Assembly (NCBI RefSeq): GCF_002845275.2
Contig: NZ_CP088149.1
Location: 3,034,501 to 3,098,500 of the forward strand
DNA: 64,000 bases
Direction of reading: 5' to 3'
Source of the DNA: Pseudomonas sp. S06B 330
GTDB taxonomy: Bacteria > Pseudomonadota > Gammaproteobacteria > Pseudomonadales > Pseudomonadaceae
The stretch's first letter is position 1. Each line of letters opens with the position of its first letter. This document shows positions 51,511 through 59,649 of the stretch, piece after piece. The notes beneath the pieces were generated by a model. The model had not been told where the DNA came from, did not search any database, and saw nothing but the letters and a program-made list of their open reading frames with translations. Made by a program: the position numbers and the translations under genes.

Positions 51511-52590
51511 ATGAAAGCAGTCGTAATGCGTAACCAAACGCTGGTCGTTGAACAGCTCACGGCACCTCAACCGGCCCACGGCCAGGTACTGGTGAAAACT
51601 CTGGCCTGTGGCATCTGCGGTTCTGACCTGCACATGTACCACCACTGTGAAAACGTGCTCAGCGGTTTTCGCAATGCCAACATCCCGGTGGCCTTTGACC
51701 CCAGCCAGGGCTTGGTAATGGGCCACGAGTACTGCGCCGAGATTCTCGATCACGGCCCCGATTGCGATAAGAAGCTAAAGGTTGGCACACGGGTCTGCGC
51801 CTTGCCATTTGTGATCAGCCCGACACGTTTCGAGCATATCGGCTTCTCCACCCCCTATCCCGGTGGCTATGGCGAGCAAATGGTACTTGCCGAACCGATG
51901 CTGGTAGCGGTGCCAGGGGACTTGCCAGCGCCTATCGCGGCGTTGACCGAGCCCTTGACCGTGGCCGTACATGCGGTCAATCGCGCGCAACTGAGCGGTG
52001 AGGAAGTGCCGTTGGTGATCGGCTGCGGGCCAATTGGCCTGGCCGTGATTGCTGCGCTCAAGGCCAGAGGCGTGGGCCCGGTGATTGCCGCGGACTTTTC
52101 CCCGGCGCGGCGCGCCCTGGCAGAAAAGTTCGGTGCCGACCAGGTGGTCGATCCGGGCGTAAACTCGCCCTACACGTCGTGGCTTGAGGTCGCCGCCCCG
52201 AGCGACTACGACATGCGCAGCCCTCTGGCGCTGCTGGGGCTGGGCCCGCAACCACGCCCCTGTGTGGTATTCGAATGCGTCGGCGTACCAGGCATGATCC
52301 AGCAGATGATTCAGCACGCACCGCCGCGCTCGCGCCTGATCGTAGTCGGCATGTGCATGCAGAGCGACCAGATAGAACCGCTGATGGCCTTGCCCAAGGA
52401 GCTCAATGTGCACTTTACCTTTGGCTATACGGCTGAAGAGTTCGTGGACACCCTGCACGCCCTGGCGGATGGCAGCCTCGATGCTGCCGCGATGATCACT
52501 GGCACGGTCGGCCTGGACGGCGTTGCCGATGCCTTTACTCAGTTGGCCCGCCCGGAGCAGCATGCCAAAGTAATGATCGTGCACGACTGA
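51511..52590 (+). CDS. Zinc-binding medium-chain alcohol dehydrogenase
   Basis: 359-residue MDR dehydrogenase. Catalytic zinc ligands are in CGICGSDLHMYHH (Cys near 36) and GHEYCAEIL (His/Glu near 70). The four-Cys structural zinc lobe is not evident. The Rossmann motif is VIGCGPIGLAVIAALKARG near 170. GGAG lies upstream of the ATG. It oxidises an alcohol or hydroxy acid with NAD(P), presumably a step of the same pathway as the cupin and SDR. Confidence 0.92.
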   Translation: MKAVVMRNQTLVVEQLTAPQPAHGQVLVKTLACGICGSDLHMYHHCENVLSGFRNANIPVAFDPSQGLVMGHEYCAEILDHGPDCDKKLKVGTRVCALPFVISPTRFEHIGFSTPYPGGYGEQMVLAEPMLVAVPGDLPAPIAALTEPLTVAVHAVNRAQLSGEEVPLVIGCGPIGLAVIAALKARGVGPVIAADFSPARRALAEKFGADQVVDPGVNSPYTSWLEVAAPSDYDMRSPLALLGLGPQPRPCVVFECVGVPGMIQQMIQHAPPRSRLIVVGMCMQSDQIEPLMALPKELNVHFTFGYTAEEFVDTLHALADGSLDAAAMITGTVGLDGVADAFTQLARPEQHAKVMIVHD

Positions 52591-52618
52591 GCACGCCGGC
52601 AACGCTAACCTGACGGCC

Positions 52619-53560
52619 TCAATCACGCACCGTAACAGTGGCGGTAGTGCCGGCACGCAGCTGGTCTTTGCCGGCATAGTTGGGGTCGATCTGGATACGT
52701 ACCGGAATGCGCTGGGCCAGTTTGACCCAGGTGTAGCTGGGGTTGACGTTGGCCAGTAGGCGGTTGCCCAGCGCATTTTCGCGATCGGTAATGGCGTAGG
52801 CAATGCTCTGCACCGTACCCTCGAAACGTTCGCCACTCATCAAGGCGATATCCACACGGCTGCCGGGATGAATCCGTGGCAGCTTGGTTTCTTCAAAGTA
52901 GCCACTGACATGGAACGAGGCGCTGTCAACCAGTGCCAGCAAGCCGATCCCGCTGTTGGCGTAGTCGCCCTGGCGGGTCAATAGATTGGTCACATAGCCA
53001 CTGACCGGCGCATAGATGCGCGTGTGTTCAAGGTCCAATTGAGCCTGGGTCAACGCAGCTTGCGCCAGCTCGATATTGGCCAATGCCAGGCTCAGATCCG
53101 ACTGGCCACGCATCAGCTCGGCTTGGGCGACAGCGACATCGGTACTGGACTTTTCCCACTCTTCACCGGAAATCGCGAAGCCCTGCTTGAGCGTGCGTCG
53201 CCGCTGTTCCTCACTCTGACGTTGCTTGAGTAAGGCCTGGCTGGAAACGATCTGCGCCCGCGCCTGGCCCTCACTGGCCTTGGACACTTCCACCGCCCGA
53301 CGCGCGTACTCCACCGCCAGGGCATAGCGCGCCGGGTCGATTTCCAGCAGCAGGTCGCCCTTGTTCACATGCTGGTTATCGTCCACATGCAAGGCGATGA
53401 TGCGCCCGGAGACATCCGCCGAGAGTGTTACTACGTCAGCGCGCACCCGTGCGTCGCGGGTCCAGGGATCACGTGTGTAATGCTCCCAGGCATACCAGCC
53501 AAGGAGCAGCGCCAGCAGCACAATTGCCAGGGTCGAGGCCTGGGCGACAACTTTTTTCAC
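52619..53560 (-). CDS. Membrane fusion protein of an AaeAB-like efflux system
   Basis: 313-residue HlyD/EmrA-family protein. Single N-terminal membrane anchor (residues 8-25), lipoyl-like half motifs (VSGRIIALHVDDNQHVNKGD and the later APVSGYVTNLL), and a coiled-coil of about residues 80-165. It links the inner-membrane AaeB-like protein to an outer-membrane channel. It ends the aaeB-aaeX-aaeA-ordered set. E. coli AaeAB exports hydroxylated aromatic acids. Confidence 0.92.
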   Translation of the reverse strand: MKKVVAQASTLAIVLLALLLGWYAWEHYTRDPWTRDARVRADVVTLSADVSGRIIALHVDDNQHVNKGDLLLEIDPARYALAVEYARRAVEVSKASEGQARAQIVSSQALLKQRQSEEQRRRTLKQGFAISGEEWEKSSTDVAVAQAELMRGQSDLSLALANIELAQAALTQAQLDLEHTRIYAPVSGYVTNLLTRQGDYANSGIGLLALVDSASFHVSGYFEETKLPRIHPGSRVDIALMSGERFEGTVQSIAYAITDRENALGNRLLANVNPSYTWVKLAQRIPVRIQIDPNYAGKDQLRAGTTATVTVRD

Positions 53561-53564
53561 GGTT

Positions 53565-53765
53565 TCAGCTCCCCATGAACAGGATGATCAAGGCACAAAT
53601 GCAGGTGTACAGCGCTCCTTCGAACAGCGCCGGATGCCACACCCGCTGCATCACCCCCAGGCGCTGCAGCAGCCACAACAGCGCAAACAACAACGGCATG
53701 GCCAGCAACAGGGCCTGGGCAATCGGCGGCAAGTAGACACCGCCCACCTCGAAATCAATGGGCAA
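53565..53765 (-). CDS. DUF1656 (AaeX-like) small membrane protein
   Basis: 66-residue protein with two membrane spans and the family start (M)PIDFEVGGVYLPPI. The start is a TTG at 53765, inside the end of the FUSC gene (11-bp overlap), with GGAG eight bases upstream; the alternative TTG at 53795 adds ten residues that do not fit the family. It accompanies nearly all AaeB/AaeA pairs and has no known biochemical function. Confidence 0.82.
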   Translation of the reverse strand: MPIDFEVGGVYLPPIAQALLLAMPLLFALLWLLQRLGVMQRVWHPALFEGALYTCICALIILFMGS

Positions 53766-55902
53766 GGGCTGGCGCTCCTTCAGTTGCGGGATCAAGGTAA
53801 CTGCTGTAATGGCGCAAGAAGCCGGCGATCACCAGCAGCGCAACACGGATACGAAACAGCGAACGCAAATCCTCGGCGGGGGCGTTGAACTGCTCGCTGT
53901 GCAAGGCGTCGAGCGCTTCACCCAGGGCCTGCAAGGTGTCAAGCAAAGCCGCCAGTTGTACCCGCGTGCGTCCGGCGATATAGCGGCCAGTATCGCGCAA
54001 CACCTGCTCCAGCTGCGCGCGGGTCTGTGCTGCGATCAACGGGTTGTCGCGGCTCTGCTCCTGCAGTTGTCGCAAGGCCACACCCAATGCCATGCAGGCC
54101 AGGTTGACCTCGAACAGCGCCTTGGAACGAGCATCCTGAGTGGCTGGCAACAGGCCGAGGATCAAGGTCAAACGATCGACCATGCGACTTTCGAATGCGA
54201 ACTGGCGCTCATCGGAGGTAGGCCCCTTAAGCAGCGCGTAGACTTGTTCACGGGTCTCGCGAAACAGACGCTCGATGCGTAGCTGCGGGTTGAATGGGAA
54301 CACCCAGGCATACACCAGCAGCGACAACACCCCACCGCATACATAAGCGCCGGCAAATTCGAACCACTGGATCGCAGTGTTCTGCCAGGCGCCGATGTTC
54401 TGCGGGCCAAACAGCAGAAAGCTGGACAACCCCAGGCCCATACCGATACCCGCCGTCATAGGCGTCGACAGCCCGACTGCGACCACGTACAGCAACGGCA
54501 GTAGTAGCAGGAATAGCATTTCGACATCGACCACCTGAGGGATCAGCCAGAACTGATACAAGGCCGACACCACCAGGGCCAAGCCCAAGCCGCGCACGTA
54601 GTTTTGCGCAGCCATGAGTGGTCGCGGAAAGGTGGCCATCAGTGAACACAGGATGCCAACAATGATGACCCCGGCACGGGCGCCGTCCCAGGCGGTCTCG
54701 ATCCAGATCAAGCCCGCGCAGAGCAAGGCGATGAAGGCACGGCTGGCGTTCATCGCAGCCAGGCGAAAGTCCAGGTGCAAAGGATTGGTCCGGGCCTGGC
54801 GGTACAAGCAATCCCCGGACCGGCCTTCCTGGATCGCATCGCTGAGTTCGAGCATTTCGCTCAGTTGTTCCAGCATCCGCGCCTGCTCCCAGCGCAGAGC
54901 CCAGGCCAGCGAACGCAGGGTGGCCGGCATGTCATTCTTTAGTTGTTCGGCCTGCAGCGCTGCCTGGTCGAAGCGCCGCTGCAAGGCACTGAAGTGCTCG
55001 CGAGCACTGGCTGGCATGGCCCTGCCCTGTTGCGCCAACTGGTCGAGGAACGCCAGTTCGTCAGTGAGCAGGCGGTTGATGAAATCCGGATAGGCCCCCT
55101 GCCAACGCTCGGCAATCATCAGCTTCTGGTTGCGCAGCACAGTAAGCCTGGAGGTGAGCAACACCAGCTGATTGCCCAGCAACTGCACCAGGCCGTTGGC
55201 GCCGCGCAGGTGTGGCGCATCGAAATACAGGTGGCGGCGAAAGCTCTCCAAAGCGCTGATTTCGCCAAGGATCTGCATTTGTCGCTGGCTGAAGGCGGCC
55301 GCCGTTTCCTCGCCACGGATGGCCGCCGCAGCATGGCTGGCCATCAGTTTGATCAAATTGTCGACCTTGGCAAAGTAACCACGAGTCACCGCCTGCGGCC
55401 TGGCACTGAGCAAACTCACTACGCTCACACAGGCCACCGCCAGCAGGGTTTCAGTAACCCGGGTGATGGCCAGCATCAGGGTATTGTCCTGCTCCGGAAT
55501 CGCCAGCATGGCCACCACCACGGCGGTGAAGCCACTGAGCACAAAGGCGTGAGAACTGGTGTAGCGCAACAAGGTACCCCCGGCGGTACACAGGGCTAGC
55601 CACAGCGCCAGGGTAACCATGAATGGCAAAGGCGCCTGGGGGAACAGCGCCATGATCAGCACGGCTACGGCGGCGCCTATCGTGGTGCCCACCACCTGGG
55701 CAAAGCTGCGCTGCAAGGTCATGCCGCCCAAAGGCTGGCTGACGATAAACACGGCCATGATCGACCATTTGGGCTGGTCGAGGTCAAAGATGAAGGCCAG
55801 GTACAGGGTCAGCAAACAGGCCACGATAGTGCGCAGGGCGAAGCGAAACGTGTCCGGCCCCGGGTGCAGAACCATCTTGAAATAGTTGATCAGTGGCTGC
55901 AT
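53755..55902 (-). CDS. AaeB-like FUSC-family efflux transporter
   Basis: 715-residue inner-membrane protein (PF04632). It has two clusters of about five to six spans, near residues 20-170 and 380-530, each followed by a long cytosolic helical region. ATG 55902 has GAGGGAG upstream. With the DUF1656 protein and the HlyD-type protein it forms an aromatic-acid (or similar) efflux system. No LysR regulator is adjacent. Confidence 0.93.
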   Translation of the reverse strand: MQPLINYFKMVLHPGPDTFRFALRTIVACLLTLYLAFIFDLDQPKWSIMAVFIVSQPLGGMTLQRSFAQVVGTTIGAAVAVLIMALFPQAPLPFMVTLALWLALCTAGGTLLRYTSSHAFVLSGFTAVVVAMLAIPEQDNTLMLAITRVTETLLAVACVSVVSLLSARPQAVTRGYFAKVDNLIKLMASHAAAAIRGEETAAAFSQRQMQILGEISALESFRRHLYFDAPHLRGANGLVQLLGNQLVLLTSRLTVLRNQKLMIAERWQGAYPDFINRLLTDELAFLDQLAQQGRAMPASAREHFSALQRRFDQAALQAEQLKNDMPATLRSLAWALRWEQARMLEQLSEMLELSDAIQEGRSGDCLYRQARTNPLHLDFRLAAMNASRAFIALLCAGLIWIETAWDGARAGVIIVGILCSLMATFPRPLMAAQNYVRGLGLALVVSALYQFWLIPQVVDVEMLFLLLLPLLYVVAVGLSTPMTAGIGMGLGLSSFLLFGPQNIGAWQNTAIQWFEFAGAYVCGGVLSLLVYAWVFPFNPQLRIERLFRETREQVYALLKGPTSDERQFAFESRMVDRLTLILGLLPATQDARSKALFEVNLACMALGVALRQLQEQSRDNPLIAAQTRAQLEQVLRDTGRYIAGRTRVQLAALLDTLQALGEALDALHSEQFNAPAEDLRSLFRIRVALLVIAGFLRHYSSYLDPATEGAPALAH

Positions 55903-56353
55903 ACCGCTCCCTCGTCGCACCGTGCTGCTATTCACCTTAGCCACAGCGGCGGGCCAACGGAAGCGGCGTTCACACACTACAGCGTTGCAAATCCGGAACA
56001 GTGGCGATCCAGATGCTTTCTGAAGCAATTGTCATCAAAACAACCTTGACCTTGGTGCCATTGAACGTTAGTTTCTCGCCCGCATTTTTGCATGCCTATA
56101 CAGGAGTCCTGCATTGGACAGTTGCCCTAGTCGATTGCGACAGGTTCATACGGCGCGCTAGTTCAGCAGACTCTTTCTGCCACTGCCTCGCCGTCTCTGG
56201 CGGTCAGTGGTGCCTCGCATCATTTCCCCTCCCAGCAAGCCCAGCACGAACATCCGTGGCCTTGGCTTGTGACCCTGCGCAATCCATGTGTTCATCCTTG
56301 CATCGAAAAGGTTCGATGCCGTAGCGGCGTACGCCGTGGATTTGAGGTTTGTC
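55903..56353 (+). other. Long gap: mgtC promoter and leader region
   Basis: 451 bp between the divergent aaeB-like and mgtC genes. No credible gene was seen. It contains a perfect hairpin at 56300-56319 and the self-complementary GGCGTACGCC at 56326-56335 just before mgtC. A 12-codon reading frame at 56092-56130 lacks a ribosome-binding site. Confidence 0.6.
56300..56319 (+). promoter_or_regulatory. Leader hairpin upstream of mgtC
   Basis: GCATCGAA (56300-56307) and TTCGATGC (56312-56319) form a perfect 8-bp stem with an AAGG loop, ending 34 bp before the mgtC ATG. Possible element of a regulated 5' leader; mgtC leaders in enterobacteria respond to Mg2+ and ATP, but by a different sequence. 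Confidence 0.5.
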
Positions 56354-57061
56354 ATGGATTGGAAAGTCTTTCTCCTGCGCGTCAGCGTCGCGCTTGTACT
56401 GGGTGCCTTGATCGGCGCCGAACGCCAACTGCGCCAGCGCCTGACCGGCCTGCGCACCAATGCCCTGGTCAGCACCGGCGCCTGCCTGTTCGTGTTGATG
56501 ACCCAGGCGGTGCCGGGCATGGTCGCTACCGATGCGTCGCGCATTGCCGCGTATGTGGTGTCGGGCATTGGTTTTCTTGGCGGTGGCGTGATCATGCGTG
56601 ATGGTTTGAACGTGCGCGGTCTGAACACCGCGGCCACGCTCTGGTGCACCGCTGCTATCGGTGTGCTGTGCAGCCTGGGCCTGCTGTTGGAGGCGGCGCT
56701 GGGCAGCTGTGTGGTGTTGTGCGCCAACATTCTGCTGCGCGATATTGCTCAGCGCCTGAATCAACAGCAGGTGCTGCCCGCCAATGAGGCTGAACAGCGT
56801 TTTGAGGTGCGCATCATCTGCCGTGCCGAAGACGAGATCCAGGTACGCAGCCTGATGCTCCACGGTTTCAGCAATGGCGGCCTGCGCCTGCAGTCGCTGC
56901 ACAGTGAAGACCTGGCCAACCCGGCCAAGCTTGAAGTGCGTGCCGAACTGCTGGGCAGCCCCGAGGCGCCAACCCAACTGGAACGCCTGGTCAGTCGGGT
57001 CAGCCTGGAAAAAGGCGTCAGCGCCGTGCGCTGGCAAGTGCAGGCGCTGACGGCTGACTAA
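56354..57061 (+). CDS. mgtC: MgtC/SapB-family protein
   Basis: 235-residue inner-membrane protein. N-terminal MgtC domain with about five spans (RVSVALVLGALIGAERQLRQ, GLRTNALVSTGACLFVL, GIGFLGGGVIMRDG, LNTAATLWCTAAIG) and a soluble C-terminal ACT-like domain. MgtC supports growth at low Mg2+ and inhibits ATP synthase in Salmonella. GAGG lies upstream of the ATG 56354. The stop overlaps the convergent 71-residue gene by 4 bp. Confidence 0.92.
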   Translation: MDWKVFLLRVSVALVLGALIGAERQLRQRLTGLRTNALVSTGACLFVLMTQAVPGMVATDASRIAAYVVSGIGFLGGGVIMRDGLNVRGLNTAATLWCTAAIGVLCSLGLLLEAALGSCVVLCANILLRDIAQRLNQQQVLPANEAEQRFEVRIICRAEDEIQVRSLMLHGFSNGGLRLQSLHSEDLANPAKLEVRAELLGSPEAPTQLERLVSRVSLEKGVSAVRWQVQALTAD

Positions 57062-57273
57062 CGGCGCTCGTCCGACAACGGCGTGGGTTGATCGGGTTCC
57101 GGCAAGCGCTGGTCCTGGTCCGGGGCATCGGGCAGACGCTCGATGTCCTGGGGGTGCTCCCGGCGTTGTGGGTCACCGTCCACGTTGGGGTCGGTGACCG
57201 GGTCATGTTCACGTTGCGGGTTGTTCAGCGGATCCTTCCACAGCGGATCATCATCAGGACGTGGGTGGCTCAT
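57058..57273 (-). CDS. Small highly charged hypothetical protein, 71 residues
   Basis: Hydrophilic, acidic, Pro/Asp-rich protein (start MSHPRPDDDPLWKDPLNNPQ) with no predicted structure, signal or Cys. GAGAGG lies before the ATG. Similar short proteins are frequent in Pseudomonas as conserved hypotheticals. Convergent with mgtC, with a 4-bp overlap of stops. No function can be assigned. Confidence 0.75.
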   Translation of the reverse strand: MSHPRPDDDPLWKDPLNNPQREHDPVTDPNVDGDPQRREHPQDIERLPDAPDQDQRLPEPDQPTPLSDERR

Positions 57274-57465
57274 GGCAATAACCTCTCAAAGCCGGCACGA
57301 AGAAAGCCGCACCGTATAGGTTCGAGCCAGGCCCCCTGCCCCCGGTGCCGTCGAGGCGATCAACGGCTGGGTAGCGTAAATATGCTCAATGCCCAGCAAA
57401 ATCCGCTGCAGCGCCCAGCACGCGAAGGGGTATCGTGTAGCAAAATAATCAGCCAGAGGTGCACT

Positions 57466-58377
57466 GTGGCGTCCTATACCTTGCGTCAGTTGAAGTATTT
57501 CGTCACCACCGTCGAGTGCGGCAGCGTCGCCGAAGCGTCGCGCAAGCTGTACATCGCGCAACCGTCGATTTCAACGGCAATCAAAGGCCTGGAAGACAGC
57601 TTCGGCGTGCAGCTGTTCATCCGTCATCACGCCCAGGGCGTGTCGCTGACCCCCGGTGGTGCGCGGTTCTATCGCAAAGCCCAGGAACTGCTGCGCATGG
57701 CCCGTGAGTTCGAACAGAACGCCCTGGCCGACAATGACGTGGTCTGCGGGCAGATTGATATCGGCTGCTTCGAGACTGTTGCCCCGCTCTACCTGCCGCG
57801 CCTGATCAAAGGCTTTCACGAACGCTTCCCCGGGGTCGAGATTCGCTTGCAGGACGGCGAGCAGCAAGAGCTGGTGCAGGGCCTGACCGGGGGGCGTTTC
57901 GATCTGGCGATCTTCTACGATCATGACCTGGACAGCACCATCGAGACCGAAGCCTTGATGGCGCCGCAACGGCCTTACGCGCTGTTGCCGGCTGGGCATC
58001 GTTTTGCCGAGCAGGCGCAGGTGTCGTTGCGTGACCTGGCATTGGAGCCAATGATTCTGCTCGATGTGCAGCCCAGCCGGACATACTTCGTGAGTATCTT
58101 CGAGGAACTGGGGTTGAGCCCGAACATTGTTTTCAGCTCGCCTTCGATCGAGATGGTGCGTGGGATGGTCGGCCAAGGGTTTGGCTTTGCGGTGCTGGTC
58201 ACCCGGCCACAAACCACCAGCACCTATGACGGGCAGGCGTTGGTGTGTGTCGAGTTAGCGGAAGAGGTGACCGGCTCAGGGCTGGTGGCCGGCTGGTTGA
58301 AACGTGCGCAGCTGACCAAGCCTGCGCAGTTGTTTGTCGATTACTGCAAGGAGCAGTTTGCGGCATGGTTGAAATGA
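57466..58377 (+). CDS. LysR-family regulator
   Basis: 303-residue LysR regulator. The HTH at the N-terminus contains YTLRQLKYFVTTVECGSVAE and KLYIAQPSISTAIKGLE; the effector domain follows. GTG 57466 is used, with AGAGG seven bases upstream; the frame is open upstream but without the family's start. It is convergent with the amine-catabolism operon, with a REPIN between them. It could regulate that operon, but no divergent arrangement supports this. Confidence 0.92.
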   Translation: MASYTLRQLKYFVTTVECGSVAEASRKLYIAQPSISTAIKGLEDSFGVQLFIRHHAQGVSLTPGGARFYRKAQELLRMAREFEQNALADNDVVCGQIDIGCFETVAPLYLPRLIKGFHERFPGVEIRLQDGEQQELVQGLTGGRFDLAIFYDHDLDSTIETEALMAPQRPYALLPAGHRFAEQAQVSLRDLALEPMILLDVQPSRTYFVSIFEELGLSPNIVFSSPSIEMVRGMVGQGFGFAVLVTRPQTTSTYDGQALVCVELAEEVTGSGLVAGWLKRAQLTKPAQLFVDYCKEQFAAWLK

Positions 58378-58414
58378 CGGTTACCACAGCTGCTCTGCCT
58401 TGCTTGTTCCCCTT

Positions 58415-58551
58415 GTAGCCGCTGCCGTGAGGCTGCGATCGGGCGTGAAACGGCCGCAAAACCTGGCGACAACGTTCCGACAGGCACAACGCGGGAACGA
58501 GTTGCGACGGCTCTGCAGTCGATCGCAGCCTCGTGCCTGGGCAGCGGCTAC
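58415..58551. repeat. REPIN between convergent genes
   Basis: 137-bp element from GTAGCCGCTGCCGTGAGGCT to CTGGGCAGCGGCTAC, same family as 11384-11494 and 47632-47766. It separates the LysR gene from the solute-binding-protein gene and may stop or stabilise both transcripts. Confidence 0.9.
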
Positions 58552-58557
58552 AGAGCC

Positions 58558-59598
58558 TCAGCGCGCCGCCCAGGCGTTGAAACGCTGCTCCAGCTCTTCC
58601 CCGTGATCGACCCAGAACGCGGCATCCACTGCTTGCGCTTGGGCAAGGTTGGCCTGGGCAGTCGGCAGTTGCTGCTGAACAGCTTCAGGCAATAACGTCA
58701 ACGCGTCGCGATGCACCGGCCCATAAGGAATCTCCTCGGAGAACACCTTCTGCGCCTGCGGCTGACTGGCAAAGGCAATGAAGTCCTCGGCCAACGCCTT
58801 GTTCGGCGTACCTTTGACGATTGCCCAGTACTCTGGATCGTACAGGCTTTGCGGCCAGACAATGCCCAGCTTCATGCCCTCTTTCTGCGCCGAAGCAATG
58901 CGCCCGTTGTAGGCCGCACTCATCACCACATCACCGGCGATCAGCCATTGCGCTGGTTGTGCTCCGGCCTCCCACCACTGGATATTGCCCTTGATCTGAT
59001 CGAGCTTGGCAAACGCTCGGCTCACCCCTTGCGGCGTCGCCAGCACCTGGTACAGCTGATCAGGTTTGACGCCATCGGCAAGCAAGGCGATTTCCAGGGT
59101 GTACTTGGCGCCCTTGCGCAAGCCGCGCTTGCCGGGATACTCGCTGACATTCCAGAAGTCGGCCCACGAAGTCGGGGCCTTGGCCAGCTTGTCGTGATCG
59201 TAAGCCATGACCATCGACCAGACATAGGTCGCCACCCCACACTCACTCAGGGTGCCTGGGACAAACTGTGCCGCATCACCGAAACGCGCGAGGTCCAGGC
59301 GCTCGAACAGGCCTTCGTCACAGCCGCGCAACAACTCCGGGCTTTCGACTTCAACCACATCCCAGCTGGTATGGCCAACATCGACCATGGCTTTGATCTT
59401 CGACAGCTCACCGTTGTATTCACCCGCCACGACGCGTCCTGCGCCGCTGGCGTTGAAGGGTTGGAAATAGGCCTTGTCCTGGGCCTGTTTGGTGGCACCG
59501 CCAAAGGAGATGACAGTAAGGTTCTGTGGCGCGGCCTGGACTGCACCGCACAACAACGCCAGAGCAAAGGGAACACTGCAACGCAAGGATCTGGACAT
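58558..59598 (-). CDS. Periplasmic solute-binding protein, PotD/SpuD-like
   Basis: 346-residue exported binding protein of the polyamine-type (SBP family 1/8) group. Signal peptide of about 22 residues ending AVQAA; LTVISFGGATKQAQDKAYF at the start of the mature protein; a TSWADFWNVSEYPGKRGL hinge segment as in putrescine/spermidine binders. No ABC permease or ATPase gene follows; the next element is a REPIN. It is 51 bp after the aminotransferase gene and presumably in its transcript. Confidence 0.88.
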   Translation of the reverse strand: MSRSLRCSVPFALALLCGAVQAAPQNLTVISFGGATKQAQDKAYFQPFNASGAGRVVAGEYNGELSKIKAMVDVGHTSWDVVEVESPELLRGCDEGLFERLDLARFGDAAQFVPGTLSECGVATYVWSMVMAYDHDKLAKAPTSWADFWNVSEYPGKRGLRKGAKYTLEIALLADGVKPDQLYQVLATPQGVSRAFAKLDQIKGNIQWWEAGAQPAQWLIAGDVVMSAAYNGRIASAQKEGMKLGIVWPQSLYDPEYWAIVKGTPNKALAEDFIAFASQPQAQKVFSEEIPYGPVHRDALTLLPEAVQQQLPTAQANLAQAQAVDAAFWVDHGEELEQRFNAWAAR

Positions 59599-59649
59599 GA
59601 TCTGTTCCTCTAATGAGCCGGCTCGCCCATGCGAGCCGGCATGCGGGGC

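Noticed and set aside
53758..54282. + strand frame of 174 codons opposite the FUSC gene
   Set aside because: Antisense shadow; begins within the FUSC stop region and has no recognisable domain.
56092..56130. Twelve-codon upstream frame as an mgtC leader peptide
   Set aside because: No ribosome-binding site and no run of regulatory codons; it could be chance.
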